From Dactylorhiza incarnata (taxonomy: Eukaryota > Streptophyta > Magnoliopsida > Asparagales > Orchidaceae): a stretch of DNA of 64,000 nucleotides. The notes under the pieces were generated by a model that made no database searches, was not told where the DNA came from, and saw only the letters and a program-made list of their open reading frames with translations. Below are positions 33,201 through 42,766 of the stretch, piece by piece. The DNA is taken from contig JAWHQI010000229.1 of NCBI GenBank assembly GCA_033032865.1, positions 1,760,501 through 1,824,500 on the forward strand. The letters are read 5' to 3'. The position numbers and the translations under genes are program-made. Position 1 is the first letter of the stretch. Every line of letters begins with the position of its first letter.

Positions 33201-35793
33201 TTTGTTTTAAAAGTTTAATTTGCTCTGAATAGATAATATGTTTTGAAAGTTAAAAGTTTTGCATTACTTTTTAGAATATATTTGCAAGTAAAATATTTTC
33301 AACCCTAAAATACTGCATCTAAAAATGTTGCATATCAAATTATTTTTGTTATACAAATTTAGTATTTTAATACTGATAAAAAAAGTTTTAAATTTTTTAT
33401 TAATAACGGTTTAATATCATCATTTTATTATGCGAGGGATAGAGCATAGGGAGGGGTCCCTCTTGCAACCACAACAGTTAACAGTGTGCAATTGCTACAA
33501 TACTGAACTACCACTCCACGTCATTCCTGGTATACAATGTGACATGAGCAATGCTTGTTCTTCGCTCGACATCCCACGTCATTCCCGGTACGCAGTATTA
33601 GGTTTCATGGCGGAGTGACACTGCACAAGGGGGCCCCAATACGGCCGCGACAATACCTATGTCGCTTGTCGTCCCAATGAATAGTGTGCTACGTCAATAT
33701 TGGCATGTCGCTCGACGTCCCCTTATTGGCCACAACAGATTGCGCTTACTATACAATACATGTGATACCGGGGGGGACAGTACCCCGCCTGCGATAATAC
33801 CTCATTCACGACAGTACCCTGAATACGACAGTCTCTTCGCCCGTGGACGACTTCTCTCGAGTGCACGAGGTTCTCCTGTGCACGACGGTGCTCTCGCGGC
33901 TCACACTCACACCAAGAGCAATACTTAAGTTGTAGCTCAATCTCCTATCATGTTCAGTGGAAGTGCAAACGACAGCAGTACCGTCGTGCACCGGTGAACC
34001 TCGTGCGCCCGAAAGCAGGCGTCCACGAGCAAATGGATTGTCGTGACCGAGGTACTGTCAGGAATGAGGTACAATCGTGACCGGGGTATGTCGCGGCCGC
34101 ATGGAGAGCCCCGTGTGCTATCACTCGTCATGAAATATAAATGATTGGCTAAAATTTCAACATTAGATATATGCCCACAAATAATTAGTATATGTAAGAA
34201 TTCTGATCACATGAAATGTTTCAATCACAGAACTATTTGTTATTTCAGCAGTGCTACTCTATCAAAGTACCGGAAGTAATAAATATACACTATACGATGG
34301 TTAATTGCCAGAACTTGGGCACCATCTAATTTAAACTTTAGTGATGGAATACGAAAGAAAACAGAGGGTAAAAGGATATCAAAGGCACCTTTGCAGTATT
34401 AAAGGCCACGGTCTTGCAGTCAGGAAGGATACTAACTGACCAAGCTGGGAGGTGATAGGATCTGTTCTGGAATACTATCCACTTATCATTTGTCTCATCC
34501 ATATTAGCTAGGAATGCAGCACAAGTTCTAGAAAAATCAGTATAAACACTTGCCTGTGAATGAGAAAAGTATTCAATGAACTTATACAATGTTGAATATG
34601 AAATTAATTTTGAAGATACACCAACTATCTTGAAAGAAATACTATTAAGTGATCAATCAAAAAGATTTATTCATTTTCTAGGAACTATCTTTGTATTTAG
34701 AGATGAAAAAGGTTGCACATTATCTAACAAAATTAGGTTCAATTTTTTCTTATTTGGCTGCTTGAAATTAGAAAACATGTTTTATAAAGTGGTGAATTTA
34801 TAAAATTCACTATTTGGTTTAATGTACTTAGACCCTAACATTGAATCCAAACTCGACAAACCTCCTTGAAATTACCTCAAAAGTGTTGTTTTAAATATGA
34901 CACGCAAATTGACTGAAAACAAATCACTCTATAACCAACCAATGAGCCCTAAAATGGATTCTAAAATTAAACCTCCCTATAGAAGCAGATAAAGACAATG
35001 AGGAGATTTGAATCCTTGGATAGTTTGAGATTCAGATTTCCATACTTCTGTTAATTCTTAATAGGTTCATGATTTGGGCATCTGAAGATATAGGCATGTG
35101 AATGCAGACATCAGTAGTCAGCATTTCCATAAAATCAAAATAAAAGAATAATATATGCAGTAAAAGAATTAGAATAAGTCTGTATATCTAAACAATAGTT
35201 CAAATAACATAATCAAATATGAAATCACTCTTAATTATGACCTCCTGAAAAGGGCCAAGAAGCAGATGTGTTGGCTCACTGTACAATATTGCATGTTCAC
35301 ATAATTTTATAGACCTGTGAAGGTCCTTCAAGTGTGACCATTTTGGAAGCCTCCGTAACCCTGAAAATTGACTACTATTCAACACAAGGAAGTATTGCAC
35401 AAATGATGAAATTACAAGAAAAAGAGAATTATCACGGAAGAAAGGATGTGAACTCAAAGGAATTTAAGAAAGGATATACCATATTCATCAATGGGTGCAT
35501 CATAATCATAACTTGTAGTGATGAATGGTCCCCCAGAAGTGCGACCAAAGTTCGTTCCACCATGATACTTTAGAAGAAATAGAATTGCGGTTTTAATCAT
35601 AATTAACATCAAATAATTATATCATGAGTAACTAGTAGAGAAGTTTTAAATCTCACTCTTAAGTAAACAAAATGATATATGATATACCATGTAATAGTTC
35701 TGAAGGCTGCCTCCTTTCTGGAAAAACCGTGCAACAGAATAGGCAATATCTTCTGGTGGTCTGTGAGGATTACTGGTGCCAAAGGTCTGGAAC
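24068..35793 (-). CDS. BGAL: Beta-galactosidase (GH35), five internal exons
   Basis: Five consecutive minus-strand exons (35793-35688, 35567-35480, 35360-35242, 34553-34389, 24261-24068) read through without a stop. Each has an AG acceptor and GT donor and phases match across every junction. The protein is the middle of a plant GH35 beta-galactosidase: [74 protein letters not shown], and [19 protein letters not shown]. These enzymes remove terminal beta-galactose from cell-wall glycans in the apoplast. The N-terminal half, with the catalytic Glu residues, and the C-terminal part are not found in the window. The intron between exons 4 and 5 is 10.1 kb and full of transposons. It may be an expressed gene with giant introns or an isolated fragment; sequence alone does not decide. 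Confidence 0.85.
24489..24663 (-). repeat. R2 3' LTR (minus strand)
   Basis: On the minus strand it starts tgttggagtgttatcac after a purine tract (ctcgaggggtgag) and ends attttaaca. Confidence 0.82.
24825..25080. repeat. About 55-bp minisatellite in R2
   Basis: Four to five units built on cacacgacacaacccgctgg, gtcaacag, gggccacc and ggggatactcc. The same array recurs at 26255-26515 in the second internal copy. Confidence 0.8.
25964..26135 (-). repeat. R2 5' LTR (minus strand)
   Basis: 172 bp, close to the other R2 LTR; left edge tattgaaattattagag replaces tgttaaaattattagag. It serves both internal copies. Confidence 0.8.
26255..26515. repeat. R2 minisatellite, second copy
   Basis: Same units as 24825-25080, with order and substitutions differing. 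An ORF on the plus strand (26286-26813) is produced by the repeat and is not a gene. Confidence 0.78.
26869..27641. mobile_element. hAT-like non-autonomous element, 773 bp
   Basis: Perfect 8-bp duplication gatagcta (26861-26868, 27642-27649). Imperfect terminal inverted repeats: ctaggaagcaccggtacggg at the left; the right end reads ctctgaagcatcgatacttc when inverted. Subterminal repeats of ggtacg/gtatcc occur at both ends. The interior is AT-rich with no transposase. Confidence 0.85.
27650..28436. other. Intron DNA with a 71-bp-period repeat and a short ORF
   Basis: ataggcctggtttggctcNg followed by gattttcc and a cgcg-containing stretch occurs twice (about 27718 and 27789). A possible promoter (agtatataatgggg near 28179) precedes an ATG at 28277 opening a 54-codon frame rich in Ser/Pro ([17 protein letters not shown]) that is ended by the fold-back insertion at 28437. 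I recognise no domain; it may be the start of a disrupted gene. Confidence 0.4.
28437..28981. repeat. C1: 545-bp near-perfect palindrome with two 5S cores
   Basis: Arms 28437-28696 and 28722-28981 are 260 bp each with a 25-bp loop. Each arm holds agttaagtgtgctcgggctg, then gatgggtgacctcctgggaa (plus strand at 28747-28797; minus strand at 28621-28672). 5S rRNA has agttaagcgtgcttgggcga and the same gggtgacctcctgggaag. Confidence 0.9.
28982..29001. repeat. A-tract palindrome joining C1 and C2
   Basis: aaaaaaagtgcacttttta. The same linker occurs at 29945-29963 between C2 and C4, so two element 3' ends with A-rich tails meet head-to-head. Confidence 0.75.
29002..29280 (-). repeat. C2 left arm with 5S core
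   Basis: Starts tgtaacgtcccaaggccc. The minus-strand 5S-like core is at 29178-29229. The complementary end survives only as 29900-29944 (gtggacgttgtcctgatgg ... gacgttaca), beyond C3. Confidence 0.8.
29281..29780. repeat. C3: 500-bp fold-back with single 5S core in loop
   Basis: Arms 29281-29484 and 29579-29780 (tgtaacggtccaggcccgcc, mirrored by ggcgggcctggaccgttaca). The loop carries gttaagcgtgctcgggctgg and gatgggtgacctcttgggaa on the plus strand. Confidence 0.88.
29964..30404. repeat. C4: fold-back with one shortened arm
   Basis: The outer ~168 bp of each side pair (29964-30131 with 30237-30404). The 5S-like core is only in the left part (30149-30200, minus strand); the right arm lost it. 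Confidence 0.85.
30405..31842. other. Intron DNA, no supported gene
   Basis: Begins cgcccaccgcctcctccctt with agggtttcacggg, which reads like a plant 5' UTR but has no ORF with a domain. The rest is AT-rich. A short ORF at 31610-31804 has no recognisable homology. Confidence 0.45.
31843..33060 (-). mobile_element. Small non-autonomous LTR element (TRIM-like), minus strand
   Basis: LTR copies 31843-32143 and 32778-33060 share gggttgggcagta, cagatag, aattcattcattccatatc and aggcgagatacac. The primer-binding complement ggctctgataccac precedes the right LTR, so the element reads on the minus strand. The internal region is only 634 bp and lacks gag and pol. I could not find a convincing target-site duplication. 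Confidence 0.78.
32388..32505. repeat. 21-bp tandem repeat in TRIM-like element
   Basis: About five units of the form ttcNNgtcggcgaacNcagag. In the minus strand this yields a repeating ELCVRRP heptad, which I consider a by-product of the repeat. Confidence 0.75.
33061..33639. other. Short intergenic/intron DNA, no gene seen
   Basis: G-rich then AT-rich. Two related stretches with cacgtcattcc (33516 and 33571) suggest local duplication. Confidence 0.4.
33640..34100. repeat. Imperfect fold-back, arms about 118 bp
   Basis: 33776-33893 pairs with 33974-34092: tacctcattcNNgacagtac, gcacgaggttc and gtgcacgacggtNct recur inverted. Outer ggccgcgaca (33643) pairs with tgtcgcggcc (34090). No transposase. 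Superfamily not determined. Confidence 0.75.
34101..34388. other. Intron DNA next to BGAL exon d
   Basis: AT-rich, no further signal. Confidence 0.5.
34389..34553 (-). CDS. BGAL: BGAL exon d
   Basis: 165 bp, 55 codons: [20 protein letters not shown] ... [15 protein letters not shown]. Acceptor cacag, donor gtgcct. The next exon continues VRSQTS as in the family's NTAK-V-x-SQTS. Confidence 0.9.
34554..35241. other. BGAL: BGAL intron between exons c and d
   Basis: 688 bp, AT-rich, with GT donor and AG acceptor at its ends on the minus strand. No repeat recognised. Confidence 0.75.
35242..35360 (-). CDS. BGAL: BGAL exon c
   Basis: Encodes [40 protein letters not shown]. The first G codon is split across the intron. 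Acceptor tttcag, donor gtcata. Confidence 0.88.
35480..35567 (-). CDS. BGAL: BGAL exon b
   Basis: Encodes [20 protein letters not shown] then DYDAPIDEY, the most conserved stretch of plant GH35. Acceptor taaag, donor gtatatcc. Confidence 0.92.
35688..35793 (-). CDS. BGAL: BGAL exon a
   Basis: Encodes [20 protein letters not shown] followed by [15 protein letters not shown]. Acceptor tatcag before it, donor gtatat after it. Confidence 0.85.
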
Positions 35794-36999
35794 CTGATAG
35801 AACAATAGCAAATTAAGAAAACATATATGACAATAGTCAAACAAGTTTGAGGATGAAAAGAACCTCGATTTAAAATTACTTATCCAAATGCGATGGTATT
35901 AAAAACATGACCATCTTTTATAAGTAACTGAGAATCTTTTTTATGGAAATCAATCATTAGGATAACTTTCATGTTCCGATTGAAGTGTGCATTGCTAACT
36001 TCAATATAATTTGCTATTAACTTCTAATATAAATTTGCAACAACCCCGCAAGTTTTTTTGGTTAAAACAACTTTACTTTGTCAAGTTTGGGATTCTGATC
36101 TCCAAAAGTATTGTCACAAAGAATTTCAAAGGTAACAACTAAAACTGAAACCAACTCTCTAATCAGATCCATAATGGTGCTAAATCCATAAATGATTGAG
36201 ATGATTTTAACATTAGATCGATACAAACTCATCAAACAAACATATCATCTTCAAATATGATGCAGATTGACAGAAGTTGTGTTACAACTCACTTGTGTAT
36301 TAAAACACAGACAGAATCAACTTCGCCCCCATGATCGAGATGATTCTGGATAGGTTTATTATGGTATTTTATCTTATCATAGAAGTTATTGTACATTAAA
36401 CATGTATTTGCATGCCCTAAGGGCTATTTAGGTCTTCCACTCTTAGACTACGCGTCGAAGACGGTGAAGAGTTCATATCTTAAAAGTAACTTTTAGGAAA
36501 AGTAATGGACAGCTTTTCATCAATAAAATAAAAACTCTACAGTTTATATCTGTATTCTACCATTCTGTTTGGCATTCCCCTCTCCACTTCTTCTCTCCCT
36601 CATCCAATTACACCAGCCATGACTGAAGGTATAAATTCCTTGAATTTTCTTGGCCAAAAATTTCCACCTAGAGTTCTGTTTGAAACATGTACTTATGGGG
36701 ACTGTTGAGTTGGTGAGGAAGTCCAGGAATCCTTCGTTGTTTGGAAGCCAGCATTGTTTTCGAAGGAAAACCCCCTATGCTCGCTTACATTTTCACATAT
36801 TTCATGTTGTGATCTTTACATCAAATTGCTGAACCAGAATGTTAATACACTCTCAAGTTGAGCATGAGGATCAATCATGCTCAACATTTATATGTTATGG
36901 AGGCAATGGATCCACCTAGAAATGTATAGGAACACGATGACTCAAGCAATGCAGACACTCAGGCCTGGCATGTCTACTCAAGGAAGCCCGCGACAAAGA
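35794..36999. other. AT-rich DNA upstream of BGAL exon a
   Basis: No upstream GH35 exon is visible. 36400-36580 has cttccactcttagac ... tcaataaaataaaaactctac ... tattctacca, which resembles the end of a copia LTR, but I cannot find its partner. Confidence 0.4.
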
Positions 37000-37205
37000 G
37001 CGCAAGGAAAAAAAAACAAAAAAGGGGACCATTGCCCATTTGTAAAAAACCCCAAAAAGGGGATCATTATATATTTTTACTTTTTGTTGTATTTAGTCTC
37101 ACATCTCCAATTGTATATTTCTCCTCCTCCTCTGTTCTATATAAAGAAGGGAGTACCCATGTGATAAGTTAGAGATTTTGGAATAATAATTATTTTATTC
37201 TATCA

Positions 37206-37216
37206 TGGTATCAAAG
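37206..37216 (+). promoter_or_regulatory. Copia-4 primer-binding site
   Basis: tggtatcaaag after LTR end ttctatca. Confidence 0.75.
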
Positions 37217-37871
37217 TCTGACGAATTTTTTCATTGAGCTCTCTCATTTTCTCCTCTCGCGTAATTCTTCCAGGCCTCACACAAACATATCTCATTTTGT
37301 GTGAATTTCCCGTACTTGCGCTAGAAATAGTGGAAGTTGTTCTTCTAATCAAGCTCGCCAGCCCAGTCCCCCCTCCCCCTGGCAGCCACTCGCTCGCAAA
37401 TCATGATAATCGAGCTCGCTCGCCAATAGAGCTTGCTCGCTGCTCCTCATCAATCTCGCCAAGCACACTCCTTGCTCATGTGAACTTTCCTACTCGTTGG
37501 GTGAGCTCACCGACTTCGCCAACCGCATGAGCTCGCCGACTTTTCCACCACCCCACCACCCTATAGAGGTTGTTGAGTGGTTTCGGCTTGGGTGTTCTTG
37601 CGAGCTCCTCCTGCGAGTTCGAACACCGTAGAACAATCAAGCTCGCCCGCACGCAACTTCCTACAAGTTCAAAGCGCGTGCGAGAATCAATCTCGCCCAC
37701 AAGCGACTTCATGTGCATCCTTCCTGCAAGCGCCTTCCAGTGACCTCTCGACCAACGACCCTTTCTGCAAGCGAATTCCTCCGCTCTGCTCTCCTTAAGC
37801 TATGGCGACACCACCGCTCACTCCTGATCCCTACCTCCATCCTCATTTCAAGTACCTCAGAAAACCTAGAG

Positions 37872-38700
37872 ATGGCTTCCAAGTTGATTGGACCTAATTA
37901 TCCTTACTGAAGCGTCTTTTTCACCATCTTTCTGCGCTCTCAATGCAAACTGGATCATCTCAATGACACTCCTCCTAACCCCACGTATCCCAACTATGCT
38001 AATTGAGATGACAGTGATGCTATGTTTCCCACATGGCTTGCAAATAGTCTTTCTAATGAATGTTTGTGTCTATCATCCGTCATGATAATATTGTGAAGGC
38101 GGCATGGGATCATCTTGCAACCCTTTACTTCAAGGGTGCAAAAACCTCTCGCATCAACACCCTCTATTTTGATCTCTTCGGTAGGCCAACACTCTCTCCC
38201 GATGTTGCGTATTAGGAAGTTCAATCTCTCGGCATAGAACTTCTCCAGCATCGGCCTTTCTCTGTTGACCTTATCACTCAGCAGAAACATTTTCAAGAAT
38301 TACTTGTGATCGGATATCTTCTACGTCTTCCAGATTCCTACGATATGATACGAGAACAAATCTGGGGAGAACCTGACACTCGCCTCATGGATGCAACTGC
38401 CACTCGCATATTACAAGCCTTCTACGCCAACCTATGATAGTATCCCCTCCACCCTCCAACAATTATGCTCATGCGGCAAGTTGTAGAACTCATTGTGGTC
38501 GTGGGGGCTACACTAGAGATCGTTGGGGCAATCGCCCTTTTTGTTCACATTATTGGAGGCTTGGTCATCTTGTCCAACAATGCTTTACGAAGCATCCTCA
38601 CCTCCATCATCAAGCTCATGTTAGTACTACTAAGTCTGAGCCTTCTCCTCCACCATCAACTCCACAGCCAGAGTCCGATTGATGGTTCTTTTCGGCTAAT
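37872..38700 (+). pseudogene. Copia-4 gag (pseudogene)
   Basis: ATG 37872: MASKLIGPNYPY*SVFFTIF (Trp codon now a stop), SQCKLDHL, DDSDAMFPTWLANSLS. The zinc knuckle at 38542-38583 reads CSHYWRLGHLVQQC: the second Cys has become Tyr. Many stops and frame changes. Confidence 0.78.
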
Positions 38701-38779
38701 ATTGCGGCTCTAATCAGTGCTTCCAAGCAATTTGCCTCCATTGCCACTTCTTCGGGTAGTGTGCATGTTTTTGCACAAG

Positions 38780-39910
38780 GTAAGTGGATCATCGATCTGA
38801 TGTCACCAATCATATGACTAGAAACTCTTTTATTTTCTCTCACCTCAAGAAGAATAACCAGTTACCACCGATTTTTGTGACAGACGGCTCTCCTGCTCTA
38901 GTTTGTAACAGGAATTGTTACTACCGCCTCTCTTCTCCAGTTGGACTATACTTTATTCGTCATCAATTTTCCTTGCAATTCGTTATCTGTCAGAGTGTCA
39001 ATGCACTCTCACAATAATTACAGTTATCTATTTCATTTTCCCTTACTACATGTTATTTTCAAGAGCTTCACTCAAAGAATGTGATTGCTACTGGGACTGA
39101 ACGTGGCAGGCTTTAAAACCAGGACAATCTTCTCACTTTCTTTGCATTTATCGTCTCCACTTCTCTAGAATCACCGTCTTGGTCATCCTCCGCTATGCTT
39201 CCTCTACCAGCTCTTACCGTCTTTATATTCCGACTCCATTTTAGAATGTGAATCTTGCCAATAAGGCAAGCATCATTATACTACTTACCCTACCGAACTT
39301 TGTAAGAGTTCTATTCCTCCTTTTGACTTTGTTTATTCAGACATCTACGGTCCTAGTCCCATCAAGTCTGTTGGTAGCGGAAGTCTGTATTTTGTTACTT
39401 TTATTGATGATTTCTCTCAGTGTACTTAGGTGTATCTTTTGAATGAATGACCTGAACTCTTTTCTGTTTTCTATAGATATTATAAAGAAATTCGCACTCA
39501 ATTTGGTTTACGCCTGAAAATTATTTAGACCGTTAATGCGTAGGAATACATGAGCCAGCAATTCTCTTTTTTTGTACCTCCATATGTATTATTTATCAGA
39601 CAAGTTGTGTGTATACATCCTAACAGAATGGCGTGGAGGAAATAAAAAATCGACATCTCATGTTGCTCAAACACTCCTATGTCAGATGAATGTTCCCCGC
39701 TCTTATTGGGGTCATGCGTCTCATTTCGTATTTGCTCATTAAGTGCCTACCTTCTTCTATTATTCAGGGCAAGAAACTTTTTTCCCTTCATCGGGATGAT
39801 ACTCCTTTTTCTCTCATCCCTCTTGTATTTGGATGTACTGATTTCGTCCACACTCCGGCATTTGGTCAGTACAACCTCTCCGCTTGCGCCACCAAATGTA
39901 TCTTGATGGG
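38780..39910 (+). pseudogene. Copia-4 protease to integrase (pseudogene)
   Basis: Protease start GKWIID, then one base is missing from the DSGA codons and the next frame reads DVTNHMTRNSF. Integrase at 39391: FVTFIDDFSQCT*VYLLNE, then RTQFGLRLKII*TVNA and PNRMAWRK, with stops at conserved positions. Cut at 39910 by element L. Confidence 0.78.
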
Positions 39911-40116
39911 TGTACAACCCCCATATCCATCGAGTGAGGCCCAGCATGGAGGGTCGCCGAGACGTGTCTGTACAACCCTATATCCGCCGAGTAGGTTGCC
40001 AGGACCCAAAAGTGCATCAGGGCCACGTTTGTGGTATGATCCAAGACAGAGAGAAAGGAGGGAGAGCGGTAGAGGCAGAAACCTCCTGCTCACCCAGCTG
40101 GAGTAAGAGGCAAGTG

Positions 40117-40500
40117 AGGGGGCGAGAGGAGGAGGGGCGGGTGCCCCCCCTCTCGCCCGCGCCCAGCTAGGGGCGAGAGGAGGAGGGGCGGGTGCCCCCC
40201 CTCTCGCCCGCGCCCAGCTAGGGGCGAGAGGAGGAGGGGGAGGAGGGGCGAGTGCCCCCCCCCCCTCGCCCGCGCCCAGCTAGGGGCGAGAGGAGGAGGG
40301 GCGGGTGCCCCCCCTCTCGCCCGCGCCCAGCTAGGGGCGAGAGGAGGAGGGGCGGGTGCCCCCCCCCCCTCTCGCCCGCGCCCAGCTAGGGGAGAGAGGA
40401 GGAGGGGTGGGTGCCCCCCCTCTCGCCCGCGCCCAGCCAGGGGCGAGAGGAGGAGGGCGGGTGCCCCCCCTCTCGCCCTCGCCCTCGCCAGGCCAGGGGC
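40117..40500. repeat. GC-rich hairpin array in 5' LTR
   Basis: About seven units of 51-62 bp: ggggcgagaggaggaggggc, gggtgccccccc, tctcgcccgcgcccagcta. Each unit can fold on itself because gggcgagagg pairs with cctctcgccc. C-run length varies (7-12). Confidence 0.9.
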
Positions 40501-40782
40501 GAGTGGAGGAGGGGGGCCGACCCCCTCTCCCGCCCCCGACCCTGGTAAGGGGGAAGACCCTTGGTCTCACCCCACCCCAGCAAGGAGGCTCGCCGAGCTC
40601 CGCGAGGTAACCCCTCTCGCCCAGTTCCAGAAGAGGGGGGGATTGGTCTGCGTTTAGTATCCCAGAACAGCGGGATTTGGCTATTTGCAGTCCAGTTTTG
40701 GCTATTCGCAGTCCAGATCCGAGGGTATTTTGGTAATCTGGCAGATCAGTTTTTTGCTGTTTGCAGCCCAACTTGGAAAACC

Positions 40783-40790
40783 TATAAATA
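40783..40790 (+). promoter_or_regulatory. TATA box of element L 5' LTR
   Basis: cctataaatagaccc; identical context at 43695 in the 3' LTR. Confidence 0.75.
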
Positions 40791-41124
40791 GACCCTAAGG
40801 GGCACCAAAGGAGGGGACTTCTAGATTTCCAAATTTCGGATCTTCTTCTTCCCTTAAAGCTCTCCTTTGCTGCTTCTGGTTCAGCATTGGCTAGGGAGGG
40901 GAAGATCTCTCAGGTCTTCCGGGTGTGAGGTGGGACCTCCTCGCTGTAGCCTGGGGTCCGTTTCCAAGTCCAAGTGCTCTTGCCTAGAGAGTTGGCTCGA
41001 GAGAAGTAGGTGTGAGACCACCCCTTTTTTGGGACCCCGAACTCCACGGAGACTGAGTAGGCGGTTTCAACATTTTTGGTGCGGTGAGCGTGGAGAGTGG
41101 TCAGCACAGAAGTTCTTGAACCAA

Positions 41125-41576
41125 ATCTCATGGCAGGAGACCTCGGAGGAGGAGACGATGAGGGGTCTCACATCCCAAGTGAGGTGGTAGGAAGGGGAGA
41201 GTTCATGACGGCCATCAAGGGAATCATGGAGCTGCTCCAAGGCATCACCAGGGGAGGTGACTGCTCGGCTCCCTCCCCCCAGACACCACCTTCTGGGTCG
41301 CAAGGAGTGCTCGCCCAGGGAGGGTCAGGAGAGGTTGCCCCAGGGGGTCGGCCAGGCAAGGAACCAGTGACTGGGAGTGGCAGGAGAAGCAGAGGAATGA
41401 TCATCTCGCGCAAGCAGCCTGAGAGGCGAGTGTCATGGGGGGTATGTTGTGTTTATTTTTTGTTTTTTGTTGTTTTCCTTTGTAGCAAGTTCTACCCCTC
41501 ACTGGTTGGGCCGGGAGGTTTTGACAAGGGAAATCCCCCCATTAGATGGATGAAGTTATTTTGCTTATATGTTTAG
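41125..41576 (+). CDS. Hypothetical ORF in element L
   Basis: The first ATG after the primer-binding region opens about 150 codons: MAGDLGGGDDEGSHIPSEVV, MTAIKGIMELLQGITRGG, a Gly/Pro/Ser-rich middle, RRSRGMIISRKQPERRVSWG, then a hydrophobic stretch VCCVYFLFFVVFLC. It sits where gag would start, and the beginning could be a gag N-terminus, but I recognise no domain and there is no zinc knuckle. The hydrophobic part may be non-coding sequence read through. Confidence 0.35.
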
Positions 41577-41588
41577 TAAGTTGCCCTC

Positions 41589-42698
41589 GAGATGTCCTCC
41601 TCACTCCAGGCTCTCACTAGCTGGGTGGGTCGAATGATCCTCGGAAGGAAGAGATTGCCATCGAGATGTCCTCCTCACTCCAGGCTCTCACTAGCTGGGT
41701 GGGTCGAATGATCCTCGGATGGGTAAGTTCAACGCCGAGATGTCCTCTTCACTCCAGGCTCTCACTAGCTGGGTGGGTCGAATGATCCTCGGAAGGAAGA
41801 GCTTGCCATCGAGATGTCCTCCTCACTCCAGGCTCTCACTAGCTGGGTGGGTCGAATGATCCTCGGATGGGTAAGTTCAACGCCGAGATGTCCTCCTCAC
41901 TCCAGGCTCTCACTAGCTGGGTGGGTCGAATGATCCTCGGAAGGAAGAGCTTGCCATCGAGATGTCCTCCTCACTCCAGGCTCTCACTAGCTGGGTGGGT
42001 CGAATGATCCTCGGATGGGTAAGTTCAACGCCGAGATGTCCTCCTCACTCCAGGCTCTCACTAGCTGGGTGGGTCGAATGATCCTCGGAAGGAAGAGCTT
42101 GCCATCGAGATGTACTCCTCACTCCAGGCTCTCACTAGCTGGGTGGGTCGAATGATCCTCGGATGGGTAAGCTCAACGCCGAGATGTCCTCCTCACTCCA
42201 GGCTCTCACTAGCTGGGTGGGTCGAATGATCCTCGGAAGGAAGAGCTTGTCATCGAGATGTCCTCCTCACTCCAGGCTCTCACTAGCTGGGTGGGTCGAA
42301 TGATCCTCGGATGGGTAAGTTCAACGCCGAGATGTCCTCCTCACTCCAGGCTCTCACTAGCTGGGTGGGTCGAATGATCCTCGGAAGGAAGAGCTTGCCA
42401 TCGAGATGTCCTCCTCACTCCAGGCTCTCACTAGCTGGGTGGGTCGAATGATCCTCGGATGGGTAAGTTCAACGCCGAGATGTCCTCCTCACTCCAGGCT
42501 CTCACTAGCTGGGTGGGTCGAATGATCCTCGGAAGGAAGAGTTTGCCATCGAGATGTCCTCCTCACTCCAGGCTCTCATTAGCTGGGTGGGTCGAATGAT
42601 CCTCGGATGGGTAAGTTCAACGCTGAGATGTCCTCCTCACTCCAGGCTCTCACTAGCTGGATGGGTCAAACGTGCCTCGGGGGCGAGGTTCTGCCCCC
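41589..42698 (+). repeat. 74-bp tandem array, 15 units, dimeric order
   Basis: Each unit starts gagatgtcctcctcactcca, continues ggctctcactagctgggtgg gtcgaatgatcctcgg and ends either aaggaagagcttgccatc or atgggtaagttcaacgcc. The two endings alternate along the array, giving a 148-bp higher-order repeat. Starts fall at 41589, 41663, 41737 and so on to 42625 with no length change. The last unit is diverged. Confidence 0.95.
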
Positions 42699-42766
42699 CT
42701 CGATGGATATTTGGGCTTGGACTTTTCTTTCCGAGGTTGTGCCAACCTCGCAAAGAGCGGGGATTG

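Larger units (their letters stand above)
39911..41072 (+). repeat. Element L 5' LTR (1162 bp)
   Basis: Differs from the 3' LTR mainly by about one hairpin unit. Contains the array at 40117-40500 and promoter near 40783. Confidence 0.93.

Noticed and set aside
36650..36832. Possible upstream beta-galactosidase exon
   Set aside because: Neither strand shows GH35 motifs, and no splice phase fits exon a.
41589..42698. CRISPR array
   Set aside because: Units are contiguous 74-bp repeats without unique spacers, in a plant retroelement.
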